DNA of 64,000 nt from Leadbetterella lacunae (GTDB lineage Bacteria > Bacteroidota > Bacteroidia > Cytophagales > Spirosomataceae): NCBI RefSeq assembly GCF_042649125.1, contig NZ_JBHRYQ010000001.1:62001-126000 (forward strand), written 5' to 3'. The position numbers and the translations under genes are program-made. Every line of letters begins with the position of its first letter. Within the stretch, counting starts at the first letter, position 1. Shown here in pieces: positions 46,429 to 55,365 of this stretch. Below the pieces are notes generated by a model that did no database searches, had not been told where the DNA came from, and saw nothing but the letters and a program-made list of their open reading frames with translations.

Positions 46429-47162
46429 TTTTTTACCAAGCTTTTATTTTTTCTTAATAATTCTAAAAAACTATAGACTACACCAAGCTCGCCCAAGGTA
46501 TTTATTACCCTATTATAGTCAATAGCAAACATATCATAATCAAAAATGATATTTTGACTGATTAAAAAATCACTTAGAAATATAAATAGTGCGGCAACAA
46601 TAAAGATAATTTTGGTGTCTGATTTTAAAGGTTTTATGTTAATGGCATAAATAATTAGTAGTGCCTCTATCATATATAATATAAATTCAAAAAGTACGCC
46701 GAGTTTAAATTCTATTTGGTCTATAATAAAGTATTGATTGCCAATAAATAGTAACGCAAATGCTAAAATGATTATATAGTTATTTATGTTTTTAAAGGCA
46801 GTTTTAAAAGGTTCGATACAGCAAAATACCGATAAAAATAAGGTTCTGACACCGATATGGATTCCGAAATAAATGAGGGGAATATTTATATCTGAATCAT
46901 TTAGCGTTACATAAGTTTCGATATAAGAATAACTGGCTAAGATAAAATAACCAACAGCATAAGCGATTCTTTTTTTAGGAAAACCGAGGTTCTTTTTTGT
47001 TAAAATATAAATGCCTAAGAGTAAGTAATCATATATGTAAAGCGAGCAGTTAAGTACAAATTCGGTGATGTTTGATGGACTTAAAAGATTGGGGGTCATA
47101 AAAATATATATACTCACCAAAATGGTAGTGCTTAAGAAAAAGTATATAAATCTATTGCTCAT
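46425..47162 (-). CDS. polytopic membrane protein, possibly YhhN/lysoplasmalogenase-like
   Basis: Protein of 245 residues with about seven or eight TM helices covering nearly its whole length. The late segment AALFIFLSDFLISQ and the following GELGVVYSFLELLRK are reminiscent of YhhN/TMEM86 proteins, which have a conserved S/G-D-x-x-L motif there, but the similarity is weak and the rest is not diagnostic. It overlaps nagA by four bases and follows a CarboxypepD_reg-like gene by 12 bases, so it is the middle gene of a three-gene operon. Function uncertain. Confidence 0.65.
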   Translation of the reverse strand: MSNRFIYFFLSTTILVSIYIFMTPNLLSPSNITEFVLNCSLYIYDYLLLGIYILTKKNLGFPKKRIAYAVGYFILASYSYIETYVTLNDSDINIPLIYFGIHIGVRTLFLSVFCCIEPFKTAFKNINNYIIILAFALLFIGNQYFIIDQIEFKLGVLFEFILYMIEALLIIYAINIKPLKSDTKIIFIVAALFIFLSDFLISQNIIFDYDMFAIDYNRVINTLGELGVVYSFLELLRKNKSLVKK

Positions 47163-47174
47163 TATAATTTTGGA

Positions 47175-48377
47175 TTATTTTGAAAGGTTTTTAGCGAGCT
47201 TTTGTGCTTCTTTTGTACTTATCAGATAGTTGTAAGGAGACCAAAAATCAGGATTTAGTGATTTGCTTGCACTAAAATTATTGGTAGATTTTAAGATTTC
47301 TTCCTCATATATACTTGATTTGATTAGCGGAAGGTTCTCGAATGCCACGTAACGCATCAATATTTCGGAGGTTATTTTAAATTTTTTATCGAGTTTGTCT
47401 TCAAAGTTTACATTGAAAACAATTTTAGACTCTTGCAGTCGCCATTTGTTTTGAAAGAGCTGATACTGCGTATATGCATGCACCTCATTTCCGCTAATTT
47501 TAATTGGTCCGGCATTTATGTCAATCAAGTCTTTTATACCATCTTTGGTCAGAGCATACTCTATTCTCACAATAGATTTTGACTCGGGTTCTAAATATAT
47601 ATTGCCTTCTTTGGCTCCCTTTACTCGTTTGTTTATTGGCCAAAAGTGAATAATAAAAAGCGGCATTCCGTCGTATACGGTCATTAGAGAGTCTATTCTA
47701 AAATCGTAGCTCTTCATTTGTTTTTTCTGCAAAAACTCAGGAACTATGGTCTCCAAAGACTTACATACTATTTGAGTACCATTTTGAAAACCCCAGCCTT
47801 CAGTTTTAGATGTTTGGCCAGTCCATTCTATTCTTCGTCCTCGCAAAAGCTTCACCTTTTCGAATTTCTCTTTTTCATCAGGAAAACGCTCCACACGCAC
47901 CACCGCCTCATTTACTTTTATGGCACCTACCTGCGGCAAAAGGATTTGCTCTTGATAAAAACCATTTTGGTATACGGGCTTATCTGGGTAGTTTTTTGGA
48001 ATAGAATCTATAGCTGCTAAAAGCATTATTCTCACGTCTGAAAGTCCATAAGATGCATTGAAAAGTGGGACTTTTTTGAGTTGAATTAGATTATTGTCTG
48101 CGTTGAGATTTCTAGCTAAAAAACGCTTGGTTTCGTATCCGAGGCAGGTTACCACCACCTCGGAGTCAATATTAATATTCGGAAACTGAAAAATAAAGGC
48201 TCCATCTATATTTGGAGATGTTCCAAAGCCCGTTGACGGAATACCAATAAAGGCAGAAGTTAAGGGTTCCTCTGTCTCGAGGTCCATTATTTTCCCTTTA
48301 GATACAGCATAACCACCTTGAGCAGATGCTGCTACACTTAATACCAACAAACATAAGACAGCACAAAGGCTTCGCAT
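47175..48377 (-). CDS. secreted CarboxypepD_reg-like domain protein
   Basis: Protein of 400 residues with a cleavable signal peptide (LCLLVLSVAASAQG) and an N-terminal carboxypeptidase-regulatory-like beta-sandwich (SKGKIMDLETEEPLTSAFIG to VVTCLGYETKRF). The remainder has alternating beta segments (WRLQESKIVFNVNFEDKLDK) resembling the outer-membrane-associated proteins with DUF5686-like layout, but without the full barrel. It is likely periplasmic or outer-membrane associated. First gene of the operon that ends in nagA. Confidence 0.75.
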   Translation of the reverse strand: MRSLCAVLCLLVLSVAASAQGGYAVSKGKIMDLETEEPLTSAFIGIPSTGFGTSPNIDGAFIFQFPNINIDSEVVVTCLGYETKRFLARNLNADNNLIQLKKVPLFNASYGLSDVRIMLLAAIDSIPKNYPDKPVYQNGFYQEQILLPQVGAIKVNEAVVRVERFPDEKEKFEKVKLLRGRRIEWTGQTSKTEGWGFQNGTQIVCKSLETIVPEFLQKKQMKSYDFRIDSLMTVYDGMPLFIIHFWPINKRVKGAKEGNIYLEPESKSIVRIEYALTKDGIKDLIDINAGPIKISGNEVHAYTQYQLFQNKWRLQESKIVFNVNFEDKLDKKFKITSEILMRYVAFENLPLIKSSIYEEEILKSTNNFSASKSLNPDFWSPYNYLISTKEAQKLAKNLSK

Positions 48378-48418
48378 TTTATTTTTAGTTATAAGATGAA
48401 GTTTTAAGTGAGACTATT

Positions 48419-51097
48419 TTAAAAAAGTCCTAGCTGACCTTCAGAATCGTGATCGTCGTCTTTCGGTTTTTTAGTTGCTTTTGGCTCCTCTTTTTCCTCG
48501 TTTTCTGACACTTCTGTTGCTTCTGACGCTGAGTCATCATCTTCTTCATTGTCGTCGCTTTGGTCTTCCAAAACTTGGTCTACTACTTCTTCATCTTCTG
48601 TTTCTTCGGGTATTTCAGGTTCTAGCATTTTAATGTCAACTATTTTTTCATAGTTAAGCTTATTTCCCAATGCTTTCCATCCTTTCACCTCAATTAACTC
48701 TTCAACTTTAAAAAGCTCAGTTTCTTGTTCTGACTTCCTAGTTTTTTTGTATTTGATTTCAATTCTCGGTTTGGCATCATACGAGGCCATCAATAACTCA
48801 GTGCGGTTATGATCGGTCAAGAACAAAAACTTCTTATCTAAAGTACTAGTCTCTATTATAAATCGCTTAATATGGTAGTTTCTTTGATCACCGTCGTAAT
48901 ATATACACGAAATCACGCCTTTTTCATTGTATTTGGCTATGGTATGTACTTGGCGTGGCTCATAGTGGTTGGTAAGCTCAAAATTAGTAAGCTCGTACTC
49001 ACCATTTTTATAAATTACCAATACTTTGTCGTTTGGCCCAAAATTACCTAGATACTGTCCGTGCTCGTCTTTGTTTAGTCGGCCAATCATAGGTGTATAC
49101 CAAATGTCTACGCCACCGAGTGTACTAACTCCAGCTGACTTCATTACGATTTTTCGTACCGAATATTTGGTAACCAAATTTCCCATTGCAGACTTATTTT
49201 TAATCAATAGATCAGCAAAGTTGAAGTCGAATATTTTCTTTTTGGCATTTGAACTTGCCGTAAGGTTTATGGTTACTATTTCGGCTTCTCCGTTTTCATT
49301 GGCAGAAAAATACAATACTTTAGATCGGCTAGACCCTTTGGTTACATCATATTCTTTGTCGCGTGTTACGCCCGTAACCGCAAAGCGTTTTCCGAAGGTT
49401 CTGCCTGAGGTTCCATCCAGATATATGACGTTATAAATCATACGCTCGTCATTTTTTCTAAATACCGAAGTATGAATTATGCCCTTGCCCACAAAGACCT
49501 TCTCTTGAATTTTTACCACTGAATATTTACCGTCAGCTTTGAAAACTATTATGTCGTCAATGTCTGAGCAATCCATCACATATTCGTCTTTTTTGAGACC
49601 ATAGCCAATAAAACCGCCCTCTTTGTCTACATATAGTTTTTGGTTATTTGCTGCTACAACTGAGGCCTGCACTTCACCAAATTGCAATATTTCGGTTCTT
49701 CTTTCTCTTCCTTTCCCATATTTTTTGATAAGGTCTTGGAAGAAATCTACCGTGTATCTGATAATGTTGGCGAGGTTGTCTTCTACTTGTAGTAGTTCTT
49801 CCTCTTGCCTTTTCATCAGTTCTTCGGCCTTAAAACTATCGTACTTAGAGATTCTTTTGATTTTGATATCTGTCAATCTCAAAATATCCTCTCGGGTAAT
49901 AACTCTATAGAAATCTTTTTTGAAAGGCTCTAAACCCTTATCAATAGTTTCTAGTACGGCTTCGAAGGTTTCACATTCCTCTATATCTCTATAAATTCTG
50001 TTTTCGATAAAAATCTTTTCAAGAGAGCTGTAAAGTAGCTTCTCCATCAATTCCGACTTACGAATCTCAAGTTCTCGCTTAAGTAAATGTACCGTTTGGT
50101 CGGTCGAAGATTTTAAAATTTCAGAAACACTCAGAAAGTGCGGCTTTTGGTCAATAATTACTACTGCATTTGGCGAAGCCGAAACTTCACAGTTTGTAAA
50201 TGCATATAGGGCATCTATTGTAATGTCAGGAGAGGTGTTTGGAGCAAGGTGGATCAAAATCTCCACGTCGCGTGCTGTATTATCCTCAACTTTCTTGATT
50301 TTTATTTTTCCACTATCATTAGCCTTAATGATAGATTCTATAATACTACCGGTAGTAGTAGAAAACGGTATTTCAGAAATCTTAAGTGTTTTTTTATCAA
50401 GCTCCGATATTTTCGCTCGCATTTTTACTTTTCCACCACGAGCACCGTCATTGTAATGCGACACATCGATAAAACCGCCCGTTAAGAAATCGGGATAAAG
50501 TACAAATTCTTGTTTTTTGAGGTATTTGATAGAAGCTTCACAAAGTTCTATAAAATTATGAGGCAATATTTTAGTCGAAAGGCCCACCGCAATACCTTCA
50601 ACTCCAAGCTCTAGCACCAGAGGAAACTTAGCAGGAAGCGTAACGGGTTCACGTTTACGCCCATCATATGACATTTGCCAGTCGGTGGTATCTTCGTTAA
50701 ATAGAACCTCAAGGGCAAACTTAGATAGCCTCACCTCAATGTACCTAGGTGCCGCTGAGGGGTCGCCTGTCCTAATGTCTCCCCAGTTACCTTGAATATC
50801 GAGCAAAAGTTCTTTTTGGCCAATATTAACTATCGCGTCTCCAATAGAGGTATCTCCGTGTGGGTGATACTGCATAGTAGAGCCAATCACGTTGGCTACT
50901 TTGTTAAATCTACCATCGTCCATTTCTTTAAGGGCGTGTAGAAGTCTTCTTTGTACGGGTTTTAGTCCATCTTCTCCAGCTGGAACAGCTCTTTCTAATA
51001 TTACATAAGATGCATATTCAAGAAAATATTTCTCAAACATGTCATCGATTACTTCGTTTTGTTGGGTAGGGTCGTAATTGCCTTTATCCTCACTCAT
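48419..51097 (-). CDS. parC: DNA topoisomerase IV/gyrase subunit A
   Basis: Type IIA topoisomerase A subunit, 892 residues. The winged-helix region reads ERAVPAGEDGLKPVQRRLLH and STMQYHPHGDTSIGDAIV, and the catalytic Tyr is Y119 in AAPRYIEVRLSKFA. A coiled-coil segment (DILRLTDIKIKRISKYD...EELMKRQEEELLQVED) and beta-pinwheel C-terminal domain follow, then an acidic tail of about 70 residues ending in GQLGLF. The short N terminus, lack of the gyrase-box and acidic tail fit the Bacteroidota ParC-like group. The B subunit gene is not adjacent. It diverges from pfkA. Confidence 0.9.
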   Translation of the reverse strand: MSEDKGNYDPTQQNEVIDDMFEKYFLEYASYVILERAVPAGEDGLKPVQRRLLHALKEMDDGRFNKVANVIGSTMQYHPHGDTSIGDAIVNIGQKELLLDIQGNWGDIRTGDPSAAPRYIEVRLSKFALEVLFNEDTTDWQMSYDGRKREPVTLPAKFPLVLELGVEGIAVGLSTKILPHNFIELCEASIKYLKKQEFVLYPDFLTGGFIDVSHYNDGARGGKVKMRAKISELDKKTLKISEIPFSTTTGSIIESIIKANDSGKIKIKKVEDNTARDVEILIHLAPNTSPDITIDALYAFTNCEVSASPNAVVIIDQKPHFLSVSEILKSSTDQTVHLLKRELEIRKSELMEKLLYSSLEKIFIENRIYRDIEECETFEAVLETIDKGLEPFKKDFYRVITREDILRLTDIKIKRISKYDSFKAEELMKRQEEELLQVEDNLANIIRYTVDFFQDLIKKYGKGRERRTEILQFGEVQASVVAANNQKLYVDKEGGFIGYGLKKDEYVMDCSDIDDIIVFKADGKYSVVKIQEKVFVGKGIIHTSVFRKNDERMIYNVIYLDGTSGRTFGKRFAVTGVTRDKEYDVTKGSSRSKVLYFSANENGEAEIVTINLTASSNAKKKIFDFNFADLLIKNKSAMGNLVTKYSVRKIVMKSAGVSTLGGVDIWYTPMIGRLNKDEHGQYLGNFGPNDKVLVIYKNGEYELTNFELTNHYEPRQVHTIAKYNEKGVISCIYYDGDQRNYHIKRFIIETSTLDKKFLFLTDHNRTELLMASYDAKPRIEIKYKKTRKSEQETELFKVEELIEVKGWKALGNKLNYEKIVDIKMLEPEIPEETEDEEVVDQVLEDQSDDNEEDDDSASEATEVSENEEKEEPKATKKPKDDDHDSEGQLGLF

Positions 51098-51130
51098 AGG
51101 TTAGATTCAAATTTCTATTTACATGCTATG

Positions 51131-51138
51131 CAAATATA
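51131..51138 (-). promoter_or_regulatory. -7 promoter element of topoisomerase subunit A gene
   Basis: The minus strand reads TATATTTG, matching TAnnTTTG, 33 bases before the start codon. No matching -33 element is evident. Apart from this and the pfkA element, the 322-base gap 51098-51419 is AT-rich and shows no other feature. Confidence 0.4.
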
Positions 51139-51380
51139 AAAAAAATGATTCTTTTTCTTTCTAATATTGTCAATTTCTCTGAATATTAAGTAGGTTTATA
51201 AGATTTTTTAAAAAATCGAAAAATCATAAAAAAGGGCAAATGTGTGTGAGTACCTGGAAGACGTTATTAATGGTAATATTTTAATAATATTTTGTAGTAA
51301 TCAAATTATCAATATAAGATACTTGAATTGCAATCGTATCCGAAATAAAATTTAGTTTTTAGTTATTGATAAAAACTCCT

Positions 51381-51388
51381 TATTTTTG
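51381..51388 (+). promoter_or_regulatory. -7 promoter element of pfkA
   Basis: TATTTTTG fits TAnnTTTG and lies 31 bases before the pfkA start. The nearest TTG is at 51366-51368, too close for a standard -33 box. Confidence 0.5.
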
Positions 51389-51419
51389 CCTGAAGACAAA
51401 ATACGAAACAAATTTTTAG

Positions 51420-52394
51420 ATGAAAAAAATAGCGGTTTTTACATCAGGTGGCGATGCTCCAGGAATGAACGCTTGTATCAGAGCTGTAGTTAGAGGTGCC
51501 ATCTATCATGGATTAGAAGTATACGGAATTAGAAGAGGATATAATGGCATGATCTCAGGGGATATTATTCCAATGAATTCACAGTCAGTAAGTAACATTG
51601 TTCAGCTAGGCGGTACAGTTTTGAAATCTGCAAGAAGTAAGGAGTTTATGACTCCTGAAGGAAGAAAAAAAGCGTACGAAAACTTAATGGCTCACGGCAT
51701 TGAAGGTTTAGTAGCTATCGGAGGAAACGGAACTTTTACGGGTGCAGAGGTATTTTTTAACGAATATCAATTGCCAACAGTTGGTTGTCCAGGAACTATC
51801 GATAATGATTTGTACGGAACAGACTATACCATAGGTTTTGATACTGCCGTAAATACTTCGCTTGAAGCGATTGACAAAATCAGAGATACAGCAGATTCAC
51901 ATGACCGTGTATTCTTTATTGAGGTGATGGGAAGAGACTCAGGCTATATCGCGATTCAGTCAGGAATAGGCGGTGGTGCCGAAATTGTAATGGTACCAGA
52001 AACCCGTACGCCTCTGAAAAAAGTGGTGGGAACACTAAAGGAAGGGTGGACGCGTAAAAAGACTTCGTCTATTATAGTAGTAGCAGAAGGCGATGAAGAA
52101 GGACACGCCGCCGAAATAGCAGATAAAATTAAGAGTCAAGTAGGAGATAAGTTAGATATCAGAGTTACTACGCTTGGGCACATTCAAAGAGGTGGTTCGC
52201 CAACGGCCTACGACAGAATATTGGCGTCAAGAATGGGCTTAAACGCAGTAGAAGGTTTAATTAAAGGTGAGAAAAACGTAATGGCGGGGATAATTAACAA
52301 CGAAGTTGTGTTTACGCCTTTCATAGATACCATCAAAAAACAAAAGCCTATTCACGAGGACTTGCTAAGAATGGTACACATTTTAAGTATCTAA
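51420..52394 (+). CDS. pfkA: ATP-type 6-phosphofructokinase with variant Mg-binding motif
   Basis: Glycolytic enzyme phosphorylating fructose-6-phosphate to fructose-1,6-bisphosphate. At 324 residues it matches PfkA length. Signatures: TSGGDAPGMNACIRAVVR at the N terminus, GCPGTIDNDLYGTDYTIGFDTA with catalytic Asp128, MGRDSGYIA, and LGHIQRGGSPTAYDR. The nucleotide/Mg loop reads IGGNGTFTGA, with Asn103 where the usual PfkA sequence is GGDGS. Gly at the next position is the ATP-type residue rather than the Asp of PPi-dependent enzymes. The gene is divergent from the topoisomerase gene and followed by a strong terminator. Confidence 0.95.
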   Translation: MKKIAVFTSGGDAPGMNACIRAVVRGAIYHGLEVYGIRRGYNGMISGDIIPMNSQSVSNIVQLGGTVLKSARSKEFMTPEGRKKAYENLMAHGIEGLVAIGGNGTFTGAEVFFNEYQLPTVGCPGTIDNDLYGTDYTIGFDTAVNTSLEAIDKIRDTADSHDRVFFIEVMGRDSGYIAIQSGIGGGAEIVMVPETRTPLKKVVGTLKEGWTRKKTSSIIVVAEGDEEGHAAEIADKIKSQVGDKLDIRVTTLGHIQRGGSPTAYDRILASRMGLNAVEGLIKGEKNVMAGIINNEVVFTPFIDTIKKQKPIHEDLLRMVHILSI

Positions 52395-52412
52395 TCTGAA
52401 AAGAAATATTCT

Positions 52413-52449
52413 AAGTCCCTTATTCATCTTGAATAGGGGACTTTTTTTT
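52413..52449 (+). terminator. rho-independent terminator after pfkA
   Basis: AAGTCCCTTATTCA pairs with TGAATAGGGGACTT across a three-base loop (one mismatch or T-G pair), followed by eight T residues. The convergent YdcF-like gene ends inside its T run. Confidence 0.93.
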
Positions 52450-53212
52450 ATAAGTACCCCATCAGTTTATAACTTGCTATTCCGATCCATTCATTTATCA
52501 CATAGTCTAAGTTTCTTAATGCAAGTGATTTCGGAATAAAGTCTAAAATGCCAGTTTTACTCTTTCTACCCAAAAAAGCCGCACAAACGGGAGTCGTGTT
52601 TAGATTAACTTTATTAAAACACGCAGTGGCTCGTCGCATATGAAAGGCCGAAGTTATCAACGCCAAATCTCCGACTAGGTGTTCTTTTTTTAATAATTCT
52701 GCGGTGTAAAGTGCATTTTCTCTTGTATTTCTAGATTTTTTTTCTTGATAAATGTCTTCTGGTTTTACACCACTTTCTATCAGGAAGTCTCGAGCACCAT
52801 CGTTTTCTAGCAATTTATTTTCATCAATTTGAATTTCAGCATCGCCGCCACTTATTATTATTTTCGAGATTTTATGTGCTCTATATAACCGCAATGCCTG
52901 ATAGATTCTGTCGGCGTGGTCACCCAAGTAAATCTGGTTTTTGGTCGAAAACTCTTCCCTGATTATACCTCCAGTAAGTACAATTCCTATTTTAGCATTC
53001 GGAATATTTGTATCAGGTATAGGTTCCCATTTCGAAATCAAGTAATTGCTAAATGCCGGACAAAAGAATAAATATGTTAATGAAACTGTTAAGAATTTAA
53101 CTTTTTTGGTTTTGGTATGATTTTTATTAAATATTAGATAAGACATGAAAACTAGAATTATTCCGGCTGGTTTGAGCAAAAACGCGACTAGCTTTGATAA
53201 AATAAAAAACAT
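52448..53212 (-). CDS. YdcF/ElyC-like DUF218 envelope protein
   Basis: Protein of 254 residues with two N-terminal TM helices (about residues 4-25 and 34-54), then a DUF218 domain. Visible blocks are GIVLTGGIIREE, DRIYQALRLYRAHKISKIIISGG, SRNTRENALYTAELL and LALITSAFHMRRATACF. Relatives such as ElyC and SanA act in envelope integrity and peptidoglycan precursor metabolism in enterobacteria; the exact function here is unknown. It is divergent from the thioredoxin-like gene with a gap of 68 bases. Confidence 0.88.
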   Translation of the reverse strand: MFFILSKLVAFLLKPAGIILVFMSYLIFNKNHTKTKKVKFLTVSLTYLFFCPAFSNYLISKWEPIPDTNIPNAKIGIVLTGGIIREEFSTKNQIYLGDHADRIYQALRLYRAHKISKIIISGGDAEIQIDENKLLENDGARDFLIESGVKPEDIYQEKKSRNTRENALYTAELLKKEHLVGDLALITSAFHMRRATACFNKVNLNTTPVCAAFLGRKSKTGILDFIPKSLALRNLDYVINEWIGIASYKLMGYL

Positions 53213-53251
53213 AATAAAAAGTTAATAATTTTAGAGTGATTGTAAAACACG

Positions 53252-53259
53252 TAAATTTG
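53252..53259 (+). promoter_or_regulatory. -7 promoter element of thioredoxin-like gene
   Basis: TAAATTTG matches TAnnTTTG exactly and lies 21 bases before the start, giving a short leader. It sits in the 68-base gap shared with the divergent DUF218 gene. Confidence 0.5.
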
Positions 53260-53280
53260 CAAAAATAAAGACACCCGTTT

Positions 53281-54723
53281 ATGAAAAACATTAAGCTAAT
53301 AATTTTATTCTTTTCAATTTTAAGTTTTAAGGTTTTCGCACAAACTCCCACTAAAGGTTACGATTACAAAATAAAACTAAAAGGAGTAGATTCTGACAAA
53401 TACATACATTTGGCCCATTATTTTGGTTATAATCAGTATATAAAGGTCGATTCTGCGAAATCTGAAAATGGCGTATTTAACTTTAAAGGTACCGAGCCAC
53501 TAAAAGGCGGTATTTATCTGATTGTGTTAAATGCCAACAAATACTACGATTTTGTGGTAAGTGGCACCGAGAATAATATAACTATAGAAGCTGATACCTC
53601 AGACTTTGTAGGCACTGTGAAGTTTACGGGTAGTAAAGAAAACGATGTTTTGTTCTCATATCGTAAGTTTTTGAACGACAAGAGCCAAGAAGCCATGGAG
53701 TTGCAGAAAATACTTAAAACAAGTACTGATGCTGCCGAAAAAGAAAAAAGCAGAGCCAAACTAGGCGGTTTGCAGCAAGAAGTGGAGGCGTATATGAAAA
53801 ACACCACAGATGTAAACAAAAATATGTTTGCTGGTAAAATCATTAAGGCAAATATGGAACCGGAGCTACCAAAAGAAGCTCCAACATTGCCAAACGGAAA
53901 AAAAGATTCTACGTATTTATTTAATTTATACAAAAAGAAGTTTTTTGAAAATTTAGATTTCAATGACGAGCGTTTTATTCGTACGCCATTTATTCAGTCT
54001 AAAGTAGAGAAATATTTCAAAGACTTGGTATATCAGGTTTCGGACTCAGTTATTGTTGATGCTGATAGAGTTTTGTCTCAAGTAAAGAAAAATAAAGAAA
54101 CCTATAAATATGTACTTTGGTTAATTACCTCTAAATACGAAAACATTGAAATAGTAGGGCTAGACGGCGTATTCGTTCATTTGGCTGAAAATTATTACTT
54201 AAAAGATGCAGATTGGTTAGATAGCACACAGCGAGCTAAATTTAAGGAGCGTGTTACTATTTTGAAGCCAATTCAAACAGGTTTTGTGATGCCTACCTTG
54301 ATTCTTTCAGACACGCTTGGATTTGAGAAAAACCTTAAAGACATAAAAGCCAAGTACACCATTGTGTATTTTTATAGCCCTGATTGTGGCCACTGCCAAG
54401 ACCATGCACCTGAGCTAGTTAAGTATTACGACGAAAACAAAAGCAAAGGCATAGAGGTAGTAAATGTGGCGATTGACTATGAAATTGACAAAATAAAGAA
54501 GTTTATTAAGAAGTATAAAACCGGTAATATGATAAACCTTTGGGATTCTAAAGGGAAATATTATTTCCGTAATAACTTCGATATATATTCTACACCTACG
54601 TCTTATATCTTAGATAGTAACAAAAGGATTTTAGGTAAAAGAATTCCGATTGATGAGTTTAATAAGTTTATCGAATTCCATGAGAAAAAAGAAGAGGCTA
54701 AAAAAGCAGCTGTTGGGAAGTAA
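53281..54723 (+). CDS. periplasmic thioredoxin-like protein (DUF4369/DUF5106-type, TlpA-like)
   Basis: Exported protein of 480 residues with a signal peptide (LIILFFSILSFKVFAQT). The N-terminal beta domain (YKIKLKGVDSDKYIHLAHYF... GGIYLIVL) resembles DUF4369, and the middle is a helical DUF5106-like region. The C-terminal thioredoxin fold has the active site YSPDCGHCQDHAPEL with a CxxC pair (Cys-Gly-His-Cys) near residue 370 and the cis-Pro loop YSTPTSYILD. It probably works in periplasmic thiol-disulfide exchange, possibly cytochrome maturation or oxidative protein folding. The CGHC site is the oxidase/isomerase-like type. Confidence 0.9.
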   Translation: MKNIKLIILFFSILSFKVFAQTPTKGYDYKIKLKGVDSDKYIHLAHYFGYNQYIKVDSAKSENGVFNFKGTEPLKGGIYLIVLNANKYYDFVVSGTENNITIEADTSDFVGTVKFTGSKENDVLFSYRKFLNDKSQEAMELQKILKTSTDAAEKEKSRAKLGGLQQEVEAYMKNTTDVNKNMFAGKIIKANMEPELPKEAPTLPNGKKDSTYLFNLYKKKFFENLDFNDERFIRTPFIQSKVEKYFKDLVYQVSDSVIVDADRVLSQVKKNKETYKYVLWLITSKYENIEIVGLDGVFVHLAENYYLKDADWLDSTQRAKFKERVTILKPIQTGFVMPTLILSDTLGFEKNLKDIKAKYTIVYFYSPDCGHCQDHAPELVKYYDENKSKGIEVVNVAIDYEIDKIKKFIKKYKTGNMINLWDSKGKYYFRNNFDIYSTPTSYILDSNKRILGKRIPIDEFNKFIEFHEKKEEAKKAAVGK

Positions 54724-54745
54724 ATAATAATGAAGAAATTTATGG

Positions 54746-54773
54746 AAGGAGCGAGAGGTCGCTCCTTTTTTTA
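54746..54773 (+). terminator. rho-independent terminator after thioredoxin-like gene
   Basis: AAGGAGCGA pairs perfectly with TCGCTCCTT around GAGG, followed by a run of T. It overlaps the 3' end of the convergent aroQ gene by a few bases. Confidence 0.9.
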
Positions 54774-55187
54774 TTTTAAAAACCACTGAACTGCAAGTTC
54801 GTAGCCTTTTAGTCCGAGGCCGCAAATCATCCCTTTACACTTTGGAGTCAAAAACGAATGCTTTCTGAACTCTTCGCGTGCATGTATATTAGATATATGA
54901 ACCTCTACCGCCGGGGTGGTAACGCCACCAAGAGCATCCGCTAGCGATACCGAAGTGTGGGTTAAGCCACCTGCATTGATGATTATGCCATCATAAGAAA
55001 AACCTACTTCGTGTATTTTATCAATAAGTGCTCCTTCAAAATTTGATTGAAAATAACTAAGCTCTACTTCTAGGAACTTGCCTTTTAATAGTTCGAAATA
55101 TTCCTCAAAACTCTGCGAACCGTATATTTCAGGCTCTCTTTTTCCCAGCAGATTAAGATTAGGCCCATTTATTATTAATAACTGCAT
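54771..55187 (-). CDS. aroQ: type II 3-dehydroquinate dehydratase
   Basis: Third step of the shikimate pathway, dehydrating 3-dehydroquinate to 3-dehydroshikimate. It is 138 residues, as expected for the dodecameric type II enzyme. Motifs: INGPNLNLLGKREPEIYG with the catalytic Arg and Tyr loop, FQSNFEGALIDKI, INAGGLTHTSVSLADAL, and VEVHISNIHAREEFRKHS with the catalytic His. No other aro gene is adjacent. Its neighbours on both sides are on the opposite strand. Confidence 0.96.
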   Translation of the reverse strand: MQLLIINGPNLNLLGKREPEIYGSQSFEEYFELLKGKFLEVELSYFQSNFEGALIDKIHEVGFSYDGIIINAGGLTHTSVSLADALGGVTTPAVEVHISNIHAREEFRKHSFLTPKCKGMICGLGLKGYELAVQWFLK

Positions 55188-55220
55188 TTTCTTTTGTTTA
55201 AATAGATTGTATTAAGTTTT

Positions 55221-55228
55221 CAAAAGTA
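55221..55228 (-). promoter_or_regulatory. -7 promoter element of aroQ
   Basis: The minus strand reads TACTTTTG, an exact TAnnTTTG match, 33 bases before the aroQ start. Confidence 0.5.
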
Positions 55229-55328
55229 TAAAAAAAATAGGAAATGCGTGTTTAAAAGCGTGAGCGGTTTTCAATTTAAGTCATTTTAAATCCTGACTAT
55301 GCTCATATTTATGCCTTTTGTGGAGGTA

Positions 55329-55336
55329 TAGTTTTG
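55329..55336 (+). promoter_or_regulatory. -7 promoter element of hemN
   Basis: TAGTTTTG matches TAnnTTTG and lies 29 bases before the ATG at 55366. It argues for that start rather than an in-frame GTG-like or ATG-like codon upstream at 55318, which would precede the element. No FNR-like palindrome is evident nearby. Confidence 0.45.
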
Positions 55337-55365
55337 CATTTGAAATAAAAGATTGGAATATAAAC

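Noticed and set aside
49026..49436. Open frame of 136 codons on the plus strand within the topoisomerase gene
   Set aside because: Antisense shadow of a highly conserved protein; no independent signals.
53544..53963. Open frame of 139 codons on the minus strand inside the thioredoxin-like gene
   Set aside because: Ser/Phe/Leu-rich antisense shadow; the plus-strand protein has a signal peptide and CGHC site.
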